Shown here: positions 57,776-64,000 of the stretch, piece by piece
Layout of the letters: the number at the start of each line of letters is the position of its first letter
How positions within the stretch are numbered: the first letter of the stretch is position 1
NCBI GenBank assembly: GCA_026993525.1
Contig: JALWSS010000092.1
Coordinates: forward strand, 1-64,000
Length of the DNA stretch: 64,000 nucleotides
Direction: 5' to 3'
Source of the DNA: Saprospiraceae bacterium
Lineage (GTDB): Bacteria; Bacteroidota; Bacteroidia; Chitinophagales; Saprospiraceae
Position numbers and translations under genes: made by a program
Notes under the pieces: generated by a model
What the model was told of the DNA's origin: nothing
The model's database searches: none
What the model saw: the letters and a program-made list of their open reading frames with translations, nothing else

Positions 57776-59416
57776 ATGAACAAAGCCTCCAATCTTTACC
57801 GAAGCGAAATAGCCGCTGAGTTGCAAAAAGAGCCCTTTGACCTGCTGGTGGTGGGCGGAGGCATCACCGGAGCGGGCATTGCCCTGGATGCCGCATCCAG
57901 GGGCCTCAGTGTGGCACTGGTAGAACGGGAGGACTTTGCCTCGGGAACCAGCAGCAAGTCCACCAAACTCATCCACGGCGGGCTGCGCTACCTGAAAAAC
58001 CTGGAATTCTTACTGGTGAGGGAGGTCGGCCGGGAGCGGGCGGTGGTGCACGGGCTGGCACCCCACCTGGTAGTGCCCGAAAAGATGCTCTTGCCCATTC
58101 TGAAAAAAGGTACCTTCGGAAAATTCAGCACCTCCATCGGGCTTTGGCTCTATGATCTGCTGGCCGGGGTGAAAGGTGATGACCGACGCAGGATGCTGGC
58201 CCGGCAGGCCACCGTTTCGGAAGAACCCCTGGCAGAGCGCCCCGACCTGCTGGGAAGCGGCCTGTACGCCGAATACCGCACCGACGACGCCCGGCTGACC
58301 ATCGAGGTGGTGAAAACGGCGATCCGGCACGGGGCGGTTTGTCTCAATTATTGCCCCGTTGAAGATTTTCACTACGAACGTGGAAAATTGGCCGGGGTAC
58401 TCTGCCGGGATGCTGTCAATGGCAACATCATTCCGGTGGCAGCACGGCAAATCGTCAATGCGGCCGGCCCCTGGGTGGATCACCTTCGGCGAAAGGACAA
58501 CTCGCTGAAAGGCAAACACCTCTTCCTCTCCAAAGGCGTACACATCGTGGTGCCCCGCGAGCGCCTGCCCCTGAAACACAGCGTCTATTTCGACGTGCCC
58601 GACGGGCGGATGATGTTTGCCATACCCCGGCACCGATGCACCTACCTGGGCACCACCGACACGGCTTACGAAGGCAAACCGGAGCAGGTGGCAGCGGATG
58701 CAAACGATGTTCACTACATCCTGGATGGCGCCAATGCCATGTTTCCTTCGGTAAATCTGGAAACGGGGGATGTGGAAAGTACCTGGGCAGGGTTGAGACC
58801 GCTCATTTACGAAGAAGGAAAAAGCCCCGGGGAGATGAGCCGGAAAGACGAAATTTTTGAATCCGGGAGCGGACTGATCTCCATCGCCGGCGGCAAACTG
58901 ACGGGCTATCGCCTCATGGCAAGGAAAGTGGTGGACCTGGTTTTGCGAAGAATGAAAAAAAACAAAAACACCACATACGGCCCGTCCAGAACCCACCACA
59001 TACCCCTCAGCGACCAGCCCTTTGCGAACACCGCTGAAGTGCGCCATTTTGAAGAAGATCTTCTGAAAACCGTCCGCCAGGCCGGCCTGCCCGCCTGGAA
59101 GTGCTATGCGCTGACTGAAATGTTCGGCCGGCATGCGCAAGGCATCGTGGAAGCCGCCATACAACTGGGCGGAGGAGAGGAAGCCCTCATCAGAGCAGAA
59201 CTGCACCACAGCCTGGAACACGAACTTCTGGCCACACCCCTCGACTTTTACGAGCACCGCAGCGGCCGGCTTTTCTTCGAAATAGACTCGGTGCAACCCT
59301 CCCTCGATTTTGTAATTTCGGAATTCAAAATTGCCTTTGGCTGGTCAGAGGAGCAGGCGCTGAACGCCACCGGAAAAGTGAACCGGGAAATCAGCCGGGC
59401 AAAGGTTTTTTTGTGA
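57776..59416 (+). CDS. glpD: Glycerol-3-phosphate dehydrogenase
   Basis: LLVVGGGITGAGIALDAASRGLSVALVEREDFASGTSSKSTKLIHGGLRYL. Confidence 0.95.
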   Translation: MNKASNLYRSEIAAELQKEPFDLLVVGGGITGAGIALDAASRGLSVALVEREDFASGTSSKSTKLIHGGLRYLKNLEFLLVREVGRERAVVHGLAPHLVVPEKMLLPILKKGTFGKFSTSIGLWLYDLLAGVKGDDRRRMLARQATVSEEPLAERPDLLGSGLYAEYRTDDARLTIEVVKTAIRHGAVCLNYCPVEDFHYERGKLAGVLCRDAVNGNIIPVAARQIVNAAGPWVDHLRRKDNSLKGKHLFLSKGVHIVVPRERLPLKHSVYFDVPDGRMMFAIPRHRCTYLGTTDTAYEGKPEQVAADANDVHYILDGANAMFPSVNLETGDVESTWAGLRPLIYEEGKSPGEMSRKDEIFESGSGLISIAGGKLTGYRLMARKVVDLVLRRMKKNKNTTYGPSRTHHIPLSDQPFANTAEVRHFEEDLLKTVRQAGLPAWKCYALTEMFGRHAQGIVEAAIQLGGGEEALIRAELHHSLEHELLATPLDFYEHRSGRLFFEIDSVQPSLDFVISEFKIAFGWSEEQALNATGKVNREISRAKVFL

Positions 59417-59552
59417 GGTTTTTGGAAGGTTTTTTTCGGTTTTCCCCAAAAAACCCTCATAATCCCTCATAATCCTCCATAATCCCTGCCTGCCTGCCCG
59501 GCGGCAGACGGGGCGGCAGACAGGCTCCATAATCCTCCCAACCCCTTTCACT

Positions 59553-61370
59553 ATGGGCGAACTACTTCAAAAATCCCGGGAAGCACTTCAGCGGTACTTC
59601 GGTTACAAAGAATTCCGGCCCTTGCAGGCTGAGGTCATCCAAAGCATTTACGACGGTAAAGACGTGCTGTTGCTGATGCCAACGGGCGGCGGCAAGAGCA
59701 TTTGTTACCAGATACCGGCGCTGACCCGGGCGGGCTGCTGTATCGTGGTCTCTCCGTTGATCTCGCTGATGAAAGACCAGGTGGAAGGGCTGGTGGCCAA
59801 TGGGGTGAGGGCCGCCTTTCTCAACAGTTCGCTCAGCCATGGTGAACAGCAAAAGGTGGGAAACGACCTGTACAACGGACGGCTGGACCTGCTGTACACC
59901 TCTCCGGAAAAAATGTGCAGCCAGGAGTTTTACAACCTGCTGAAGGCCGCCAAAATCAATCTCTTTGCCATTGACGAGGCGCATTGCATTTCCAGCTGGG
60001 GGCACGATTTCAGGCCGGAATACCGCAAGCTGACTTTTCTTAAAAAGAGCTTTCCTCAGGTGCCGGTCATTGCGGTGACGGCCACTGCCGACAAGCTCAC
60101 CCGGATGGACATTGCCCGGCAATTGCACCTCGACGAGCCGGAGGTCTTTGTGGCTTCCTTTGACCGGCCCAACATCTTCCTCGAGGCCCGCCCCGGACGG
60201 AAGAAATTTGAGCAAATCCGGGACTTTGTCAGGCGCCGGCCCGGCCAACCGGGCATCATCTATTGCCTGGCCAAAAAGACCACCGAAAGCCTGGCGGCCA
60301 AATTGCAGGAAGCGGGCATCGTCGCCGACAGCTACCATGCGGGTCACGATTCGCTGCGCCGCTCATCGGTGCAGGAGGATTTCATCTCGGACCGCACCCA
60401 GGTGATTTGTGCCACCATTGCCTTCGGTATGGGCATTGACAAAAGCAACGTCCGCTGGGTCATCCATTACAACCTGCCCAAAAACATCGAAAGCTATTAC
60501 CAGGAAATCGGCCGCTGCGGACGGGACGGAGCGGCTGCCCATGCCCTGTTGTTCCACAGTTTTTCGGATGTGATGACCATGCGCAGTTTTATCAGCAGTG
60601 AGCCTTCGGAAAACAGCCAGGTGTACCTCACCAAACTCGACCGGATGTACGAATATGCCACCGCCGCCATTTGCCGAAGGAAAATGCTGTTGAATTATTT
60701 CAACGAAGCCAGAGAAGAAGACTGCGGCCATTGCGATGTGTGTAAGAATCCACCCGAATACATTGACGGAACCGTGACCGCCCAAAAGGCGCTCTCGGCC
60801 GTGGCCAGGTGCAGGGAACAAATCGGTTCCGGAATGCTGGTGGACATCCTCCGGGGCTCAAAGGGCTACCAACTGGTAAATGCCGGTTATGACAAGATCA
60901 AAACCTGGGGCGCCGGCCGGGAGCACAACCAGGAAGCCTGGTTTCAGTACATCAACCAACTGATCCTTCAGGGCCTGCTGGAGGTGGCCTACGATGACCA
61001 CAACAAGCTGCGCCTGACACCGGCCGCAAAAGAGGTCCTCTTCACCGGCCGAAAAGTCAAACTGGTAAAAGCTGAAGTGCTGAAGAAAAGACAAGAAGCC
61101 AAAGCTCAGGTCAAAACCAAACGGGAACGGGTGCGCGATGATCTTTTTGAACACCTCCGGCAACTGCGCCTCCAAATCTCACGGGAAAAGGGCGTGCCGC
61201 CCTACATCATTTTCAGCGACGCCAGCCTGGAGGAAATGGCTGCCATGCGCCCAACCACCGAAGCCGATTTTGCCAATATCAACGGCGTGGGAGAACTGAA
61301 GCTCCGGGAATTCGGACAGACTTTTATTACGGCTATCCAGGAATATCTGGAGGAGGAATCGAGGAAGTGA
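59553..61370 (+). CDS. recQ: ATP-dependent DNA helicase RecQ
   Basis: LLMPTGGGKSICYQIPAL; DEAHCISSWGHDFRPEY; RecQ-CT and HRDC regions. Confidence 0.96.
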   Translation: MGELLQKSREALQRYFGYKEFRPLQAEVIQSIYDGKDVLLLMPTGGGKSICYQIPALTRAGCCIVVSPLISLMKDQVEGLVANGVRAAFLNSSLSHGEQQKVGNDLYNGRLDLLYTSPEKMCSQEFYNLLKAAKINLFAIDEAHCISSWGHDFRPEYRKLTFLKKSFPQVPVIAVTATADKLTRMDIARQLHLDEPEVFVASFDRPNIFLEARPGRKKFEQIRDFVRRRPGQPGIIYCLAKKTTESLAAKLQEAGIVADSYHAGHDSLRRSSVQEDFISDRTQVICATIAFGMGIDKSNVRWVIHYNLPKNIESYYQEIGRCGRDGAAAHALLFHSFSDVMTMRSFISSEPSENSQVYLTKLDRMYEYATAAICRRKMLLNYFNEAREEDCGHCDVCKNPPEYIDGTVTAQKALSAVARCREQIGSGMLVDILRGSKGYQLVNAGYDKIKTWGAGREHNQEAWFQYINQLILQGLLEVAYDDHNKLRLTPAAKEVLFTGRKVKLVKAEVLKKRQEAKAQVKTKRERVRDDLFEHLRQLRLQISREKGVPPYIIFSDASLEEMAAMRPTTEADFANINGVGELKLREFGQTFITAIQEYLEEESRK

Positions 61371-61432
61371 GGAATTGAGGAATTGAGGAATTGAGGAATC
61401 GAGGAAGTGAGGAATTGAGGAATTGAGGAATG
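61366..61432. repeat. 8-bp tandem array (GAGGAATT)n
   Basis: gaggaattgaggaattgagg. Confidence 0.9.
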
Positions 61433-61433
61433 A

Positions 61434-61680
61434 GTGCACTGCAAAAAGTGGTATTCTCGTCAATCGAGGTTATTCCTTCTGGAAAAATGTCGGACAGAGT
61501 CCGACAAGATATGGTCCCGGACATCCCGAAGAAATTTCGGGACGGAACCAGCGTAGTTGCTGGCGCCTCCCGAAATCCTTCGGGACGTCCGGTGCCTCAT
61601 CCAGCCGGACTCTGTCCGGCATGTGAGCATTCAAATTTCCGTCGGAATTAATGAGTTAGGGGTTTTTGCAGTGGACTCAG
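61434..61680. mobile_element. MITE-like element, family 2, copy 2 (inverted)
   Basis: GAGTGCACTGCAAAAAGTGGTATT left end equals the reverse complement of the copy 1 right end, and vice versa. Confidence 0.6.
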
Positions 61681-61770
61681 GAATTGAGGAATCGAGGAAT
61701 TGAAGAATTGAGCCCCGAAAGCCGATACCGAATCCCGAAGAATTTCGGGATCGGGAGAGGGATCACTTTC

Positions 61771-63507
61771 TCAATTCGCAAACACCATCCTTTTCGTGTC
61801 CATCACTTTGCCGTCCACGACGATGCTGTAGGTGTACACACCGGTGACGTTGTATCCGTGGGTGTACAGCACGGTGTTGATTCCGGGTCGGAGCTGAACC
61901 GGCAGGCGTTTGATGGTGTTGCCGTTCAGGTCTGAAATGGTGATGAAAGCCTTTTCGTAAACCGGCACTTGGTGCACCATGAAATCAATGTTGGTGGCTT
62001 CGTCAAAGGGATTGGGCCGGTTCTGGAACAGTTCGATGGGCTTTGCGGGCACTTCTTCCACCGCTTCTCCGGTGGCGTTGACGGTGGCGGGAATTTTCTC
62101 TCCGGAGAAGAGGCTTTCGATGCCTTTGGCATCAACGGCGGCCACGCTGACCCACCCGCCGCCTGTGGGCCTCGGAACGGAAGCTATCGCCGAGTTCACC
62201 GTCCAGATGCTGTCAAACTCATTGCTCAGCGAGCGAAAGAAAACGCGGTATTGGCCGTAGTTCTCCGGGTCGTCAATTTCCACGTGGAGGAATTGGTCGT
62301 CTTTTGTCGTCTCAAACTCAGGTGTTTTGGGTCCGGTGGCGGCCATGGCAGCTGCCACACCGTTGATGACGGCGTTGCGCGACAGGTAGTTGAAATCCAC
62401 AAAAAAGCTGTCAATGACCTGATCGCCGTCGGTATCCACGCCGAGAATATCCGTTGTTGTGTGTTGGCGGTCGTGGTAATTGGGATTGCTGGTATTGGCG
62501 TTGCCGTGTTCGTTGGCGGAGGTGAAGCGCATGGCCGGGAAGCCCTGTTGCCGGAAGGGGATGTGATCGCCGCCTCGGCCGGTGCGGTCCTCAGCCGACA
62601 TGATGGTGAGCTGCATCGGTACGTTGACCAGGTCCATCACTTCTTCGAGGTATTGCAGTTTGATGAAGCGGGCCAGTTGTTTGTGCGGAGAGTTGATGCT
62701 GCCGGCAGAGAACAGGCGCACCTGGGTGCTGTCAATGTGGTTGAGGCCAGGGCAGGAAGGAGGCGAGGAGGTCTCCCCGCAAATGATGCCGCCAACGATG
62801 TCATTGTTCAGCACAGCCCGTATCCGGATGCCTTTGTTTTTGGCGTATTTGGCGAAGGCATCGGCGCCGTAGAGGCCCTGCTCCTCACCGATGGTGCACA
62901 TGAAAACCACCGTCCTTTTCAGGGCCAGTTGGCTCATCACCCTGGCCAGTTCGATGACCAGCGCCGATCCGCTGCCGTTGTCCTCCATGCCGTGCGCCTG
63001 GCAATCCACATCGCAAACGCTCTCGCAGCGACTGTCCAGGTGCGCTTCAATGAGGATCATGTCATCGAGGTCGCCGTCTGTTCCCGGCAAGACCGCAAAG
63101 ATGTTTCTGTGTTGCTCCATGCCGCAGATATTGCGGTCAAATTGCAGGTAGGATGGGAGCAGGCGCCCCTCGTTTTCCGAAGAAAACTGTTGGAATTTGC
63201 TGTACACCCATCGGCGCGCAGCGCCAATGCCGGCGATGGCTGAGGTGGTGTCGGAACCCGTGTTGCGGGTGTGAAAATCGTTCAGCACTTCGAGGTAGGC
63301 GTGGAGCGAGTCGGGAGACACATGCTGCAAAATGTGGGAAACGATTGCATCCGGTTGATCTATGACCTGTGAGGGTATGTAATCGGCCGGATTGTAATTG
63401 CCCAGCATCACCTGCTCAGCCACCGGATTGGTGGAAAGCATGTTGCTCTGACTCATTACCGCCCCTGTGAAGGCGACAGAAAACAAAAGGGTGAAATAAC
63501 TTCTCAT
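61771..63507 (-). CDS. M28 family metallopeptidase with T9SS-like C-terminal domain
   Basis: IEAHLDSR, HGMEDNGSGSALVIELAR, GEEQGLYGADAFA; C-terminal GVYTYSIVVDGKVMDTKRMVFAN. Confidence 0.9.
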   Translation of the reverse strand: MRSYFTLLFSVAFTGAVMSQSNMLSTNPVAEQVMLGNYNPADYIPSQVIDQPDAIVSHILQHVSPDSLHAYLEVLNDFHTRNTGSDTTSAIAGIGAARRWVYSKFQQFSSENEGRLLPSYLQFDRNICGMEQHRNIFAVLPGTDGDLDDMILIEAHLDSRCESVCDVDCQAHGMEDNGSGSALVIELARVMSQLALKRTVVFMCTIGEEQGLYGADAFAKYAKNKGIRIRAVLNNDIVGGIICGETSSPPSCPGLNHIDSTQVRLFSAGSINSPHKQLARFIKLQYLEEVMDLVNVPMQLTIMSAEDRTGRGGDHIPFRQQGFPAMRFTSANEHGNANTSNPNYHDRQHTTTDILGVDTDGDQVIDSFFVDFNYLSRNAVINGVAAAMAATGPKTPEFETTKDDQFLHVEIDDPENYGQYRVFFRSLSNEFDSIWTVNSAIASVPRPTGGGWVSVAAVDAKGIESLFSGEKIPATVNATGEAVEEVPAKPIELFQNRPNPFDEATNIDFMVHQVPVYEKAFITISDLNGNTIKRLPVQLRPGINTVLYTHGYNVTGVYTYSIVVDGKVMDTKRMVFAN

Positions 63508-63584
63508 GGTCGGGAATTATTGAGTTCTCTGAAAAAAGTCATTTTGCGTTGGAGTTGACCGCAATTGAAGTTGGTTTGAGGGTT

Positions 63585-63733
63585 ATGGAGGGTTATGACC
63601 CCGATATTCATCGGGGATGAAGGGTTATGAAGGGTTATGAAGGATTATGAAGGTTGGGGACTGGGCTACCTCCTCTCTCAACCCCTCTCAACTTCTCTCA
63701 ACTTCTCTCAACTTCTCTCAACTTCTCTCAACG
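63585..63733. repeat. Tandem arrays (GAAGGGTTAT)n and (TTCTCTCAAC)n with ccccgat..atcgggg hairpin
   Basis: 10-bp units in register. Confidence 0.85.
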
Positions 63734-63905
63734 ATAATTTTAATTTGCCTCTAAGATAGGTGTTGTTACATTTATTTTTAGACTTGACCGGGGAATACTC
63801 AAAATGTCATCGCAAAGGGATGCCTGATTGACCTTCGGGGAATAAATCGGAAGCTTCCGGTAATACCCGGGTGCAGGCGGCAGTTATCAACGGCAAACCT
63901 GCCTT

Positions 63906-64000
63906 ATGAGAGATTTACTGCTCCTGTTTCTGTTTTTCACTTCGTCAATACTTCATTCACAATCTTCTGACACCCTCTGGCAATACTGGCACAAAAACCA
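63906..64000 (+). CDS. 5' end of a secreted protein ORF, truncated by the window
   Basis: ATG then MRDLLLLFLFFTSSILHSQSSDTLWQYWHKN signal peptide. Confidence 0.6.
   Translation, partial: MRDLLLLFLFFTSSILHSQSSDTLWQYWHKN

Noticed and set aside
58010-59296. 428-aa antisense ORF
   Set aside because: Opposite strand of glpD, compositional artefact.

Overview
Chromosomal segment of a Bacteroidota bacterium. Saprospiraceae/Lewinella-like is my inference, from protein flavour, TAnnTTTG-type promoters and a T9SS-like C-terminus. About 45 credible CDSs are mostly housekeeping or secreted: YchF, GMC oxidoreductase, CvpA, MnmG, FabG, MBL hydrolase, TPR-adenylate cyclase, MORN-caspase, TauE, MoaD/MoaE, DUF3179, serpin, GlnRS, a type II toxin-antitoxin pair, glutamate dehydrogenase, CcmB/CcsA/CcmD, kynureninase, HutI, OmpA/PD40, glucan phosphorylase, M48, alpha-2-macroglobulin, bPH2, aspartoacylase-like, C1 peptidase, GlpD, RecQ and M28. 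No rRNA, convincing tRNA, CRISPR array, prophage or intact transposase was found. The unusual content is mostly at DNA level. (1) The 8-mer TTGCGAAG/CTTCGCAA occurs about 30 times by eye, on both strands and in several reading frames, where about 2 are expected; a second motif, TTTCCTTCGGYAAA, behaves similarly. This looks like a DNA-uptake-, Chi- or architecture-type word. (2) Many intergenic 7-10 bp tandem arrays resemble cyanobacterial STRRs and are punctuated by GC-rich palindromes. (3) There is a 93-bp BIME-like REP array, with singleton REPs elsewhere. (4) Two MITE-like families each have two copies in opposite orientation. (5) A ~120-bp inverted repeat flanks the alpha-2-macroglobulin locus. 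The 7.2-14.9 kb region is an orphan cluster: small HTH, Cys-rich protein, YegP-like protein, SARP-type regulator, TPR protein, a divergent 29-aa ORF and an ncRNA candidate. All counts and alignments were made by eye and need computational confirmation.
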